Of a stretch of DNA of 59,122 nt, positions 17,339 to 25,239 are shown piece by piece. Position 1 is the stretch's first letter; every line of letters starts with the position of its first letter. Source of the stretch: an uncultured Anaerolineae bacterium (GTDB lineage Bacteria > Chloroflexota > Anaerolineae > Aggregatilineales > Phototrophicaceae). The translations under genes and the position numbers were made by a program. The notes under the pieces are model-generated. The model saw nothing but the letters and a program-made list of their open reading frames with translations, searched no databases and was not told the origin of the DNA. Location: the NCBI GenBank assembly GCA_938022205.1, contig CALIEB010000039.1, positions 1 to 59,122 on the forward strand, in the 5' to 3' direction.

Positions 17339-18259
17339 TTAGTCGCGTTCGCCAATGGTGACCGCGATTTTTTGTTCGATGCCGCCGCGCACCAAGCTAA
17401 TCGGCACAGTCTTGCCGATGCGCTCGCCGTGCAGGCTCATGAGCAGGTCGTCGACCGTCGCCACCGTGTCTTCGTCGAGCGTCAGCAAAATGTCGCCTAG
17501 CAGCAAGCCGCTGGCTTCGGCGGGGCTGTTTGGCTCGACTGAGACCACTAGCAGGCCGGTCTCTTGGTCATGCTTCTCGGCAAGCGCGTCGGGCAAACGC
17601 ACGGCTTGCACGCCCACGCCCAAGTAGCCCTGCTTCATCTTGCCATGTTTGAGCAGCGTTTCGGCGGTGGCTTTCAGCGTGCTAACGGGGATGGCGACCG
17701 CCATATCGCCGCCGAAGCCGCTGGTGAGCAAGCCATAGACCGCGCCATCACCGCCTAGCAACGCGCCGCCGCTAAAGCCCGGGTACATGACGACATCGAC
17801 GCGCAGGAAGCCGTCTGCTAGCACCTGCCCCCAGCTGCGCCGCCCACGCTTGCGCTTGCTCTCGGCGCGCTCACGCAGCGGCGGCACGACCGCGTTGACG
17901 ACACCTAAGGCGGCTTGGGGGCTATGCGACGGCTTGCCTACCGCCAGCACAAGCTGCCCAACCCGCGCACCCTCTTGCCAGCGCGCAGGCGTAAGCTGTG
18001 CGCCCGCCACACGCAGCACGGCAAGGTCATTATGCGGGTCGCGCCCGACAAGCTGCGCGCTGTGGCTGCTGCCGTCGGCGGTGACAACCGTGATGTTGTC
18101 CTCACTCTCGACGACATGGCTGGCGGTGATGACCACGTCGGCGGCGAAGACCAAGCCTGTGGCGGGCATGCGGCGGCGTGCCTCAACGCGCACCAACGCG
18201 GGATGAAGAGCTTCGACAGCGTCCGCCATGCTTTGGGAAAGTGACTGAAACGTATTCAT
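17339..18259 (-). CDS. HtrA/DegP-like serine protease with PDZ domain, no signal peptide
   Basis: This 306-residue trypsin-fold protease shows its catalytic triad: His in VVITASHVVE, Asp in DPHNDLAVL and Ser in YPGFSGGALLGG. A single PDZ domain follows (about 215-300, GYLGVGVQAVRL then SPAEASGLLLGDILLTL). It differs from standard HtrA in lacking any signal peptide or membrane anchor from the ATG at 18259; the upstream extension to 18355 reads as basic, non-signal sequence. It would therefore act in the cytoplasm, or be exported by another route. GGAG lies about 10 nt before ATG 18259. Its stop is 12 nt from the end of the convergent tRNA gene. Confidence 0.8.
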   Translation of the reverse strand: MNTFQSLSQSMADAVEALHPALVRVEARRRMPATGLVFAADVVITASHVVESEDNITVVTADGSSHSAQLVGRDPHNDLAVLRVAGAQLTPARWQEGARVGQLVLAVGKPSHSPQAALGVVNAVVPPLRERAESKRKRGRRSWGQVLADGFLRVDVVMYPGFSGGALLGGDGAVYGLLTSGFGGDMAVAIPVSTLKATAETLLKHGKMKQGYLGVGVQAVRLPDALAEKHDQETGLLVVSVEPNSPAEASGLLLGDILLTLDEDTVATVDDLLMSLHGERIGKTVPISLVRGGIEQKIAVTIGERD

Positions 18260-18413
18260 AGGAAAAAGTCTCCGACTGTGTAAACGTTGGTGTGAGTATC
18301 GCACAAGACACAGACGGCACGTATTCCCCCAAAAGGCAGGACGTACCCTAGCCAAACAGGCAGCTTGTCGTCTAGCCCACGAGGCATGTTCGCGCTCGCG
18401 AGCGTGCTTACGG

Positions 18414-18884
18414 CTACTTGGCTTGTTTTTCTGCCTGCTTGGCGGCTTTCTTGGCTTGTTTTTCTGCCTGCTTGGCGGCTTTCTTGGCTTGTTTTTCTGC
18501 CTGCTTGGCGGCTTTCTTGGCGGCTTTTTCCGCCTGTTTAGCAGCTTTTTTGGCGGCTTTTTCCGCCTGTTTAGCGGCTTTTTTGGCGGCTTTTTCCGCC
18601 TGTTTAGCAGCTTTTTTGGCGGCTTTTTCCGCCTGCTTGGCGGCTTTTACGTCTTCCTGTGAAGGCGGTATCTCGACCGGCTTGCGCGCGGCTTTGGGGT
18701 GCTTTACCTTGATTTGCTCGGGCGCAGGCGCGTCAAGCGCGGTGGCTAGCACGTCGCTTTGGACGGGCGTGTCAGCGGGCGCAGCAGCAGCGCGTGGTGA
18801 GCGGCGTGGCTTGGAGCTTTCGCTTGGCTTTTGCAGCGTGTCATCTGCTTCTTGCGGGTCATGGGTAAGTTGATCGGTTGGCAT
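18414..18884 (-). CDS. Lys/Ala-rich hendecad-repeat protein
   Basis: This 156-residue, highly basic protein is of low complexity. Residues 1-75 are Pro/Ala/Ser-rich and probably disordered. Residues about 80-156 are seven copies of an 11-residue unit (consensus AAKQAEKAAKK, later units AAKQAEKQAKK), each with net charge about +3. An 11-residue (3 turns of helix) period predicts a long straight helix or right-handed coiled coil. Similar Ala/Lys tails occur in histone H1-like proteins and in TolA-like linkers. There is no signal peptide, so nucleoid or RNA binding is plausible but unproved. The RBS is weak. The opposite-strand reading across the repeat is an artefact of the repeat. Confidence 0.65.
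   Translation of the reverse strand: MPTDQLTHDPQEADDTLQKPSESSKPRRSPRAAAAPADTPVQSDVLATALDAPAPEQIKVKHPKAARKPVEIPPSQEDVKAAKQAEKAAKKAAKQAEKAAKKAAKQAEKAAKKAAKQAEKAAKKAAKQAEKQAKKAAKQAEKQAKKAAKQAEKQAK
18417..18651 (-). repeat. 33-bp tandem repeat encoding hendecads
   Basis: About seven in-frame copies of a 33-bp unit lie in the 3' half of the Lys/Ala gene. Two sub-families are visible: the 3' three units (18417-18520) code Gln-Ala-Lys in the second half, the others code Ala-Ala-Lys. The copies are near identical within each sub-family, which suggests recent unequal exchange or slippage. Confidence 0.85.
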
Positions 18885-19006
18885 GGATCTCTACTCGGCA
18901 AAGTATGAACAAGCAATGGCGAGATTATAGCCAAGCGCGCGCCGATTGTAAAGAATGTGTTAAGTAATCTTAAACGTTTAACTTTTTTCGTTATATTTTA
19001 CAGGAC

Positions 19007-19028
19007 AAAAAAGGGCGCGCTTGCGCCC
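19007..19028 (-). terminator. Rho-independent terminator after pstB
   Basis: On the minus strand, GGGCGC pairs with GCGCCC around a short AAGC loop and is followed by six T. It sits 18 nt after the pstB stop and ends the pst transcript. Confidence 0.85.
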
Positions 19029-19045
19029 ATTCTTGCTTGCGGCGT

Positions 19046-19861
19046 TTAACCGAAACGCCCGCTAATGTAGTCGCGTGTTTCTTGTTGGTCGGGGTCAGAG
19101 AACAGCTTCTCGGTCGAGTTGAACTCCGCCAAAATGCCCCAGCGATTTTCTTTGCCGACGACGGTCTCATCCTTGCGAATGCTGAAAAAGGCGCAGTAAT
19201 CGCTGGCACGCTGGGCTTGCTGCATGTTGTGCGTGACGATAACAATCGTGTAACGCTCCTGCAGCTCGCGCATCAGCTCTTCGATGCGCTGGGTGGCAAT
19301 GGGGTCAAGTGCCGAGCATGGCTCGTCCATCAAGATAATCTCCGGCTCGACGGCGATGGTGCGTGCGATGCAAAGACGCTGCTGTTGCCCACCGGAAAGG
19401 GCAAGACCGCTCTTCTTAAGGTCACTCTTGACCTCGTCCCAAAGTGCCGCGCCGCGCAAGCTGGTTTCGACAATATGGTCAAGTGTTGCCCTGTCCTTGA
19501 TGCCCAGCAAGCGCGGACCATAGGCGATGTTGTCGTAGATGCTCTTAGGGAAGGGGTTGGGCTTCTGAAACACCATGCCGATATAGCGACGCACCTGAAC
19601 AGGGTCGACATTGGGGTCATAGAGGTTTTTGCCATTGAAGATGGCTTCGCCTTCGACGCGCGCGCCTTCGATAAGGTCGTTCATGCGGTTAAGCACACGC
19701 AGCACGGTGGTCTTACCGCAGCCCGAAGGCCCGATGAAGGCGGTAATCTTGTTGCGCTCAATCGGCAGCGACACGTCGCTGACGGCAATTTTGGAGTCGT
19801 AGTAAACGCTGACGTGCTTCAGTTCTACAGTGATTTTGGTGTCAATCATTGCCTCTGTCAT
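19046..19861 (-). CDS. pstB: Phosphate ABC transporter ATP-binding protein
   Basis: This 271-residue ATPase powers high-affinity phosphate import. Walker A is GPSGCGKTT, the signature is [14 protein letters not shown], Walker B is [13 protein letters not shown] and the switch His is in [29 protein letters not shown] is typical of PstB. It begins 3 nt after the pstA stop, with GAGG upstream of ATG 19861. A terminator follows immediately; no phoU is present at this locus. Confidence 0.95.
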   Translation of the reverse strand: MTEAMIDTKITVELKHVSVYYDSKIAVSDVSLPIERNKITAFIGPSGCGKTTVLRVLNRMNDLIEGARVEGEAIFNGKNLYDPNVDPVQVRRYIGMVFQKPNPFPKSIYDNIAYGPRLLGIKDRATLDHIVETSLRGAALWDEVKSDLKKSGLALSGGQQQRLCIARTIAVEPEIILMDEPCSALDPIATQRIEELMRELQERYTIVIVTHNMQQAQRASDYCAFFSIRKDETVVGKENRWGILAEFNSTEKLFSDPDQQETRDYISGRFG

Positions 19862-19864
19862 GGC

Positions 19865-21238
19865 TTATATCCTCATGCTATAGCGATTACGCAAATAGAT
19901 AGCCGCGCTGTTGAGCAGCAACAGCAAAGCGATTAGCACGATAATGGCTGCCGCCGCCGTGTTCTTGAACTCCAGCTCGGGGCGCGATGTCCACTGGTAA
20001 ATCTGAATAGGCACGACCGTGAACTTGGAAAAGGGACCGTTGGGGTCAATGCCGATGAACGTCGACGCGCCCACCACGATGAGCGGCGCGGTTTCACCAA
20101 TCGCGCGCGACATCGCCAAGATGATGCCCGTCAAAATGCCGCCAATAGCGTTGGGCAACACCACGCCCGTGACAGTCTGCCACTTGGTTGCGCCCAAGCC
20201 GTAAGACGCATCGCGCAGGCTGGACGGCACGGCTTTTAAGGCTTCCTGCGCGTTGATGATGATGGTGGGCAAAATCAGCAAGCCTAGCGTCAAGCCCGCG
20301 CTCAGCACTGTGCGCCCGTTGGTGTCGGTCACGCCGACAAAGCGTCCGCTGGTGTAGTACTCTAGCACGCGCGCGAACACCGCCAGACCTAGCATGCCGT
20401 AGATAATCGATGGTACGCCGGCGAGGTTGCGGATGTTCGTTTCGATAATTTGCGTGATGCGGCTGTCTTGTGGCGCGTATTCTTGCAGGTAAATCGCCGC
20501 CGCAATGCCAATAGGGAACGACGCAACGACCACCACCAGCATAATCCACAGCGTCCCTAACAGCGCGGTGCGCAAGCCCGCGTTGGTGGCGTTGCTAGAA
20601 ATGGGGTTGGTGATAAAGTCCAAGTTGACCCAAGAGTAGAAAACGAGGTCGCCTTTGGGATATTTTTCGGCGGCGATGCGCTCAATCTCGCTGCGGTTAA
20701 GCAGGCTTTCAACCAAGTTCCAGCTTTGCGAGATGTTGGGCTGGATGATTTGACGGCGGATGATGAAAGCGATCTCTTCCTGTGTGAGATTGTCGCTCAA
20801 GATTTGCGCGATTTGTGCGTCGGTGAGGTCATTAACCTTGAGGTCTGCCCATTCGGGGTCAAACGTCTTGCCCTTTAAGACCGCGCTAATTGGCTCTTGC
20901 GTGAAAACGTTGTTCGGCACTTGGCTGAGATTGTCGCGCAAAACCACGCGCAAGCGGCGCGGCACTTTTTGCAAGAGCAAGTCCACCAATTCAGGTTCAC
21001 TCAGCTCGCTAATGGGACGTTCCGACAGTTCTTCGGGGTCGACTGCGTAGGTGAACACCACATAGCCAAAGGCACCGTTGATGATGTTGTACGCAATCGC
21101 CAGCAGAATCACCATTGTAGAGACGTTAGCGATAAAGAACAGCCGCTGCCAAACCAAGCCCGTGAACTGGCGGCGACGCAGATTTTCCTCAAAGTCTTCA
21201 CGCTTCACCGGGATATTAGACACCATATGTTCGCTCAT
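19865..21238 (-). CDS. pstA: Phosphate ABC transporter permease PstA with large periplasmic insertion
   Basis: This permease has 457 residues, whereas PstA proteins are usually near 280-300. The first membrane segment (about 33-53) is followed by an insertion of roughly 150 residues (about 60-210), predicted outside the membrane and helical and polar in character (VDPEELSERPISELSEPELV, NDLTDAQIAQILSDNLTQEE). The conserved permease core begins near SNATNAGLRTALLGTLW and includes GVPSIIYGMLGLAVF and the EAA loop ALKAVPSSLRDASYGLGATKWQT. It overlaps pstC by 4 nt. The insertion may contact the binding protein or the unusual PstC insertion; this is inference. Confidence 0.92.
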   Translation of the reverse strand: MSEHMVSNIPVKREDFEENLRRRQFTGLVWQRLFFIANVSTMVILLAIAYNIINGAFGYVVFTYAVDPEELSERPISELSEPELVDLLLQKVPRRLRVVLRDNLSQVPNNVFTQEPISAVLKGKTFDPEWADLKVNDLTDAQIAQILSDNLTQEEIAFIIRRQIIQPNISQSWNLVESLLNRSEIERIAAEKYPKGDLVFYSWVNLDFITNPISSNATNAGLRTALLGTLWIMLVVVVASFPIGIAAAIYLQEYAPQDSRITQIIETNIRNLAGVPSIIYGMLGLAVFARVLEYYTSGRFVGVTDTNGRTVLSAGLTLGLLILPTIIINAQEALKAVPSSLRDASYGLGATKWQTVTGVVLPNAIGGILTGIILAMSRAIGETAPLIVVGASTFIGIDPNGPFSKFTVVPIQIYQWTSRPELEFKNTAAAAIIVLIALLLLLNSAAIYLRNRYSMRI

Positions 21239-22413
21239 TGGTACACCTCACGGAAGCGTTCGGTAATGTAGTCGCTGATGATGTTGAGCATTAGCGTGAC
21301 GAGGAACAGCACCAAGCCCAACGAGAACAGGCTCTTGTAGTCCATCGAACCGTAGCTCAAGTCACCCGTGCTGATGCGGGTGATATGCCCCGTAATGGTC
21401 TCGGCGGCTTCAAACGGGTTAAAGGTGAAGTTAGGACCCGCGCCCGCCGCAATCGCCACAATCATCGTTTCGCCAAAGGCACGCGAGCCAGCCAAGATAA
21501 AGGCAGCAATGATACCCGAGAGCGCGGCAGGCAGCAGCACGCGCACGGCAGTTTCAAAGCGCGTCGCCCCCAAACCCAACGACGCTTCTTTCAGCGAGCG
21601 CGGCACAGCGCGCAGCGCGTCCTCACTGACCGTGCTAATCAGCGGCACAATCATAAAGCCGACCACCAGCCCCGCCGAAAACTGGTTGTAGATTTGCACG
21701 GTGTCGTTGCCTAAGAGACTGCGCAAAAGCGGGGTCATGAAGGTGAGGGCGAAGTAGCCTAGCACGACCGTTGGGATGCCTGCCAGAATTTCCAGCGTGG
21801 GCTTGAGAATACTACGCGCTCGCTCAGAGGCATACTCGCTGAGGTAAACGGCTGTCCCCAAACCAATTGGCACTGCCACAATCACCGCAATCGTAGTAAT
21901 CATCATGGTGGCGTTCAAAAGGGGCCAGATGCCAAAAAACCCAATTTGCGGCTGCCAGCGTGTGCCGGTCAAAAACTCTAAGAGCGTGACTTGCTTGGCG
22001 ATGAACACCTCGCGCCCTGCCTCATGGCTGACGGCGGTTGTGCCTTCCACGCCACGCTCGACAATGACCGTGTCGCGGTCAATCACTTCGACGATACGCA
22101 TCAGCTCGTCGCTGCTTTGCAAACGCATCAGGTCGCCTAACGCAAGGGTGCCGCCGCCAGTCGTCACGTCAATCAGCGTTTCTGTTGGGCTAAGCGCAGA
22201 GAGCGTTTGGTTGTTGGTGTCAATTTCGCCGTAGCTGGCGAAAAAGTTAATCGCCTCGCTGCTTAACACGATAATGATGCCGATGGTTGTCAAGATAGAC
22301 AAGGCACCGCACACAAACAGCACATAGCGTATCAGATCATCTAACGGACGAAATCGCTTCTCAAGACCTAGCTCACGCTGTGACACTTTAGCGTGAATGA
22401 TGTTTTCTGTCAT
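21235..22413 (-). CDS. pstC: Phosphate ABC transporter permease PstC with periplasmic insertion
   Basis: This 392-residue permease has TM1 at about 28-52, followed by a non-canonical insertion of about 75 residues (61-140) that looks beta-rich (TLIDVTTGGGTLALGDLMRL, RDTVIVERGVEGTTAVSHEA). The standard FLTGTRWQPQIGFFGIWPLL element and permease core then follow. The EAA loop ALRAVPRSLKEASLGLGATRFET is intact. GGAGGG lies upstream of ATG 22413. A strong hairpin at 22437-22474 separates it from pstS1, so its expression is probably lower than that of the binding proteins. Confidence 0.93.
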   Translation of the reverse strand: MTENIIHAKVSQRELGLEKRFRPLDDLIRYVLFVCGALSILTTIGIIIVLSSEAINFFASYGEIDTNNQTLSALSPTETLIDVTTGGGTLALGDLMRLQSSDELMRIVEVIDRDTVIVERGVEGTTAVSHEAGREVFIAKQVTLLEFLTGTRWQPQIGFFGIWPLLNATMMITTIAVIVAVPIGLGTAVYLSEYASERARSILKPTLEILAGIPTVVLGYFALTFMTPLLRSLLGNDTVQIYNQFSAGLVVGFMIVPLISTVSEDALRAVPRSLKEASLGLGATRFETAVRVLLPAALSGIIAAFILAGSRAFGETMIVAIAAGAGPNFTFNPFEAAETITGHITRISTGDLSYGSMDYKSLFSLGLVLFLVTLMLNIISDYITERFREVYQ

Positions 22414-22436
22414 ACTTCCCTCCGTATCGTTACAAC

Positions 22437-22474
22437 AAAACGCAGGGGAAGGGCTGGTTTCCCCTCTCCCTGCG
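22437..22474 (-). terminator. Intercistronic hairpin between pstS1 and pstC
   Basis: On the minus strand CGCAGGG pairs with CCCTGCG, extended by a further G-rich/C-rich stem with one mismatch and a short loop, followed by TTTT. This looks like a leaky terminator or a stabilising hairpin that lets the binding protein be made in excess over the permease. Confidence 0.65.
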
Positions 22475-22505
22475 CGTTAAGCGTGCTTAAAGCACTAAAG
22501 GCACG

Positions 22506-23864
22506 TTAGCTGTTCGCCAAAGCGAGCCACATAAGACGGTTCATGCTCATCGCGTACTTGGACACAGGGAAGTAACCAATCTTGCCCTCTTCGGTGCCAA
22601 GTTCGTTGTTGACCTCGCTGAGGAAGTAGCCGATGAACGAGGTCACCTGCGGCTTTTCCTTCATGATTTCAATCGCGCTGTAGATGTAGAGCGGACGGCT
22701 GAGCGGGTACGTGAAGGTTTCGGCATTCAGTTCGTTGGCTTCAACACCGTTGATGTTCAGCGCGCGCAGCGTGTCGGTATTTTCAGCGTAGTAAGCGAAG
22801 CCGAAGTAGCCGATGGCGAAGCGGCTGCCGTTCACACCTTGCACGAGAACGTTGTCATCTTCGCTGTATTGGGTGTTGGGGGCACTCAGAATGCCTTCTT
22901 TGTTCTTGTTCAGGGCGGCTTCTACGAAGTAGTCAAACGTGCCGCTGTCGGTGCCGGGGCTGTAGCGCAGAATGGTTTCGTTGGGCCATTCAGGGCGCAC
23001 TTCCGACCACTTGTTCACTTTACCGTTGAAGATGTCAGCCAGTTCTTCCATCGTCAAATCGTAAACGAAGTCATTTTCTTTGCTGACGACAACGGCCAGC
23101 GCGTCAATGGCGATGAAGAAACCGACGGGGGTACGCCCATTTGCCAAGCAGGCTTCTTCTTCTTTGGACTTGATGGCGCGGCTGGCATTGCTGATGTCCG
23201 TTTCGGCGTTGGGGCAGAAGCGTTCAAAGCCCGCGCCCGTGCCGATGTTGTCCACCGTGATGGTGCCGGCAAAACCGTCTTGGTTGAAGATGTCCGCCAT
23301 GCGTTCGGTCACCGGGTACACCGTCGAGCTGCCCGCCACGATGATGTTGTCCGACACGCTGAGCGCGTCAATCTCGGGGAGAGTAATCTCAGGCAGGATG
23401 ACCGTGTCGATGACGTGAATTACGCCGTTGCTGGCTTCGATGTCAGCCGCAACAACCGTCGCCACGCTGTCCAGCTTCACCGCACCATCCATGAGCGTCA
23501 CGCGGATGCTATCGCCGTTGACGGTTTGCACACTACCTTCCGCAACATCGCTGCTCATCACCTTGCCCGCCACCACGTGGTAGGTCAAGATTTCCGTCAA
23601 CACGTCCGTGTTAGCCAGCAAGTAGTCAACCACGAAGGACGGAATGGCAGCGAAGGCTTCGTTGGTGGGGGCAAACACGGTGAAGGGACCCTCGCCCGAG
23701 AGCACTTCCACCAAGCCAGCCGCTTGTACGAGGCTTACCAATGTCGAGAAGTCTTCATTGCCAGCGGCAATTTCGACGATGCTTTGGCTCTGCGCGGCAA
23801 CGCTGGAGAACACCATCGCTACCATCAACGCAACTGCCACCAAGAAAGAACGTGCTTTGTTCAT
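22506..23864 (-). CDS. pstS: FAS1-PstS fusion: fasciclin domain plus phosphate-binding protein
   Basis: This 452-residue exported protein has a signal peptide at about 1-24. A complete FAS1 domain (about 27-160) shows box H1 (FTVFAPTNEAFAAIP), YHVVAGKV and box H2 (GVIHVIDTVILP). From about 172 a PstS-type binding protein follows: NIIVAGSSTVYPVTERMA, NIGTGAGFERF, DISNASRAIK, and YSPGTDSGTFDYF in the second lobe. FAS1 domains normally mediate adhesion or binding to surfaces, so the fusion may tether the binding protein to the envelope. The start at 23864 is set by the signal peptide and GGGAG upstream; an extension to 23921 has no signal. It is a tandem paralogue of the binding protein at 24054. 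Confidence 0.9.
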   Translation of the reverse strand: MNKARSFLVAVALMVAMVFSSVAAQSQSIVEIAAGNEDFSTLVSLVQAAGLVEVLSGEGPFTVFAPTNEAFAAIPSFVVDYLLANTDVLTEILTYHVVAGKVMSSDVAEGSVQTVNGDSIRVTLMDGAVKLDSVATVVAADIEASNGVIHVIDTVILPEITLPEIDALSVSDNIIVAGSSTVYPVTERMADIFNQDGFAGTITVDNIGTGAGFERFCPNAETDISNASRAIKSKEEEACLANGRTPVGFFIAIDALAVVVSKENDFVYDLTMEELADIFNGKVNKWSEVRPEWPNETILRYSPGTDSGTFDYFVEAALNKNKEGILSAPNTQYSEDDNVLVQGVNGSRFAIGYFGFAYYAENTDTLRALNINGVEANELNAETFTYPLSRPLYIYSAIEIMKEKPQVTSFIGYFLSEVNNELGTEEGKIGYFPVSKYAMSMNRLMWLALANS

Positions 23865-23964
23865 GTAGAAATTCTCCCGTGAGATAATGAACAGATAGTT
23901 GACGGGCTCCATGCCCATCACAGTCAGAAGGGTAGCGAAACGGCGTTAAAACTGTGCGCGGTCT

Positions 23965-23992
23965 AATTTAAGGCAACTTACTAAATTGTTAA
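23965..23992 (-). promoter_or_regulatory. Candidate promoter/operator of pstS1
   Basis: On the minus strand TTAACA (23992-23987) and TAAATT (23970-23965) are separated by 16 bp. The same area contains a CTTA...TAAG imperfect palindrome. The TTAACA element recurs upstream of pstS2. Confidence 0.35.
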
Positions 23993-24003
23993 GAATTATG
24001 GAT

Positions 24004-24030
24004 AAAAAAAGGGGTGTTGTTAAACACCCC
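24004..24030 (-). terminator. Rho-independent terminator after pstS2
   Basis: On the minus strand GGGGTGTT pairs with AACACCCC around a small loop and is followed by seven T. It is strong and lies 24 nt after the pstS2 stop, so pstS2 and pstS1 have separate transcripts. Confidence 0.9.
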
Positions 24031-24053
24031 TTAGCATGAGCGCGACACGTTTG

Positions 24054-25040
24054 TTAGCGCGCCAGCCCCGTCGCCTCCAGCCAGTTCTGCTTAGCACGGT
24101 TCAGCGCATCTACACTGGCGGGGAAATAGCCCACGTCTAAAATTTCGTCGTTGACGTGCGTGAGATAGTAGTTGATGAAGCCCGCCACCTGCGGCTTTGC
24201 CCGCAAAATCTCGGCAGTGCTGTAGATGAACAGCGGGCGCGCAATTGGGTAGCTGCCGTCTTCGGCATTTTCTTCCGTAGGAGCTACGCCGTTTACCGAA
24301 ATCGCCCGCAGCGTTTCGGCTTTCTCGTTGTAATAGGCAAAACCGAAGAACCCTACCGCAAACGGGCTTTCTAACACGCCGCGCACCAGCACGTTGTCAT
24401 CCTCGCTCAGGCGCAGGTTGCTGGCGGCAAGAATAGGCGCGCTGTCGTTCTTAAACACTACCTCGATGAAATAGTCGAAAGTGCCGCTGTCTGTCCCCGC
24501 TGCGTAGCGCAAAATCGGCTCATCGGGAAACTCCGGACGCACATCGCGCCATGTCACGGCAGTGCTGAAGATAAGTGCAAGTTCCTCAAGCGTCACATCT
24601 TGGAGGAAGTCGTTTTCCTCACTGACGACCACCGCCAGCGCGTCTGTTCCCACGCGAAACTCCAACGGCTCGCGTCCGATAGCGCGACACTTGGCTACTT
24701 CGCTCTCTTTGATAGCGCGACTGGCGTTGCTGATGTCGGTCTCGCCCGACACACAGAACCGCTCAAAGCCCGCGCCCGTGCCAATGCTGTCGTTGGTGAT
24801 GTTGCCGAGAAAGCCCTCGTCACTAAAGCGTTCTACGATGCGCTCCGTCAGCGGGAACACGGTCGAGCTACCCGCGATGATGATGTCGCCCGTCAGGTCG
24901 ATGGGGTCAACGGGAGGCAGCACAATCGGCGTAGGCACGGGCGTGAGTGTTGGCGTTGGCGTGGTGTTTTGCGCCAGCACGCCGCCCACTAGCAGCACCA
25001 GTACCGCGAAACACAGCACTTGTCTAATACGTTGGGTCAT
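24054..25040 (-). CDS. pstS: Phosphate-binding protein PstS (second copy)
   Basis: This 328-residue exported phosphate-binding protein has a signal peptide at 1-25 (ending VLAQ) and a short Thr/Pro linker (TPTPTLTPVPTPIVLPP). The binding protein body is closely related to the FAS1 fusion: DIIIAGSSTVFPLTERIVERF, SIGTGAGFERF, DISNASRAIKESEV, AAGTDSGTFDYF. The linker occupies the place where the paralogue has its FAS1 domain. AAGGAG lies 9 nt before ATG 25040. It is first in the cluster and ends at its own terminator. Two PstS proteins with one PstCAB suggest different affinities or placement in the envelope. Confidence 0.92.
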   Translation of the reverse strand: MTQRIRQVLCFAVLVLLVGGVLAQNTTPTPTLTPVPTPIVLPPVDPIDLTGDIIIAGSSTVFPLTERIVERFSDEGFLGNITNDSIGTGAGFERFCVSGETDISNASRAIKESEVAKCRAIGREPLEFRVGTDALAVVVSEENDFLQDVTLEELALIFSTAVTWRDVRPEFPDEPILRYAAGTDSGTFDYFIEVVFKNDSAPILAASNLRLSEDDNVLVRGVLESPFAVGFFGFAYYNEKAETLRAISVNGVAPTEENAEDGSYPIARPLFIYSTAEILRAKPQVAGFINYYLTHVNDEILDVGYFPASVDALNRAKQNWLEATGLAR

Positions 25041-25098
25041 AAGGCATAACTCCTTGAATAACATAAACGCATGCGTTGCTTATTTAGCGTAAGCACGT

Positions 25099-25128
25099 CA
25101 TGTTAATAAACGGTCGCAAGCATGTTAA
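25099..25128 (-). promoter_or_regulatory. Direct TTAACATG repeats upstream of pstS2
   Basis: TTAACATG occurs twice on the minus strand (25128-25121 and 25106-25099), 22 bp apart, two helical turns. TTAACA resembles the PhoP box unit of Gram-positive bacteria. The distance to the pstS2 start (about 60-90 bp) fits an activator site. This is an inferred Pho operator. Confidence 0.4.
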
Positions 25129-25239
25129 ATCTTCACTTTTGCGAACAAACGTGCTAAGCTAGATGCACCAGCAACACGCCTATACTGCCGATTTTGCGCT
25201 ATCATAGAAGAGAGTAACCTACACAAAGGTAGCTAGCCT

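Noticed and set aside
18388..18410. GC-rich palindrome CGCTCGCGAGCG between the Lys/Ala gene and HtrA gene as a terminator
   Set aside because: No T-run follows on either strand; it may be chance in a GC-rich spacer.
18417..18651. 33-bp repeats as a possible CRISPR array
   Set aside because: Units are contiguous with no unique spacers and encode an in-frame helical protein; no cas genes are near.
18418..18873. Plus-strand open frame coding Ala/Phe/Cys-rich repeats across the Lys/Ala gene
   Set aside because: It is the complement of a tandem repeat; the composition is of low complexity, no RBS is present and the minus-strand gene has coherent charge and helix pattern.
22839..23882. 347-codon open frame antisense to the FAS1-PstS gene
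   Set aside because: Shadow of a conserved coding region; no domain, no RBS, and frame use is opposite to the pst operon.
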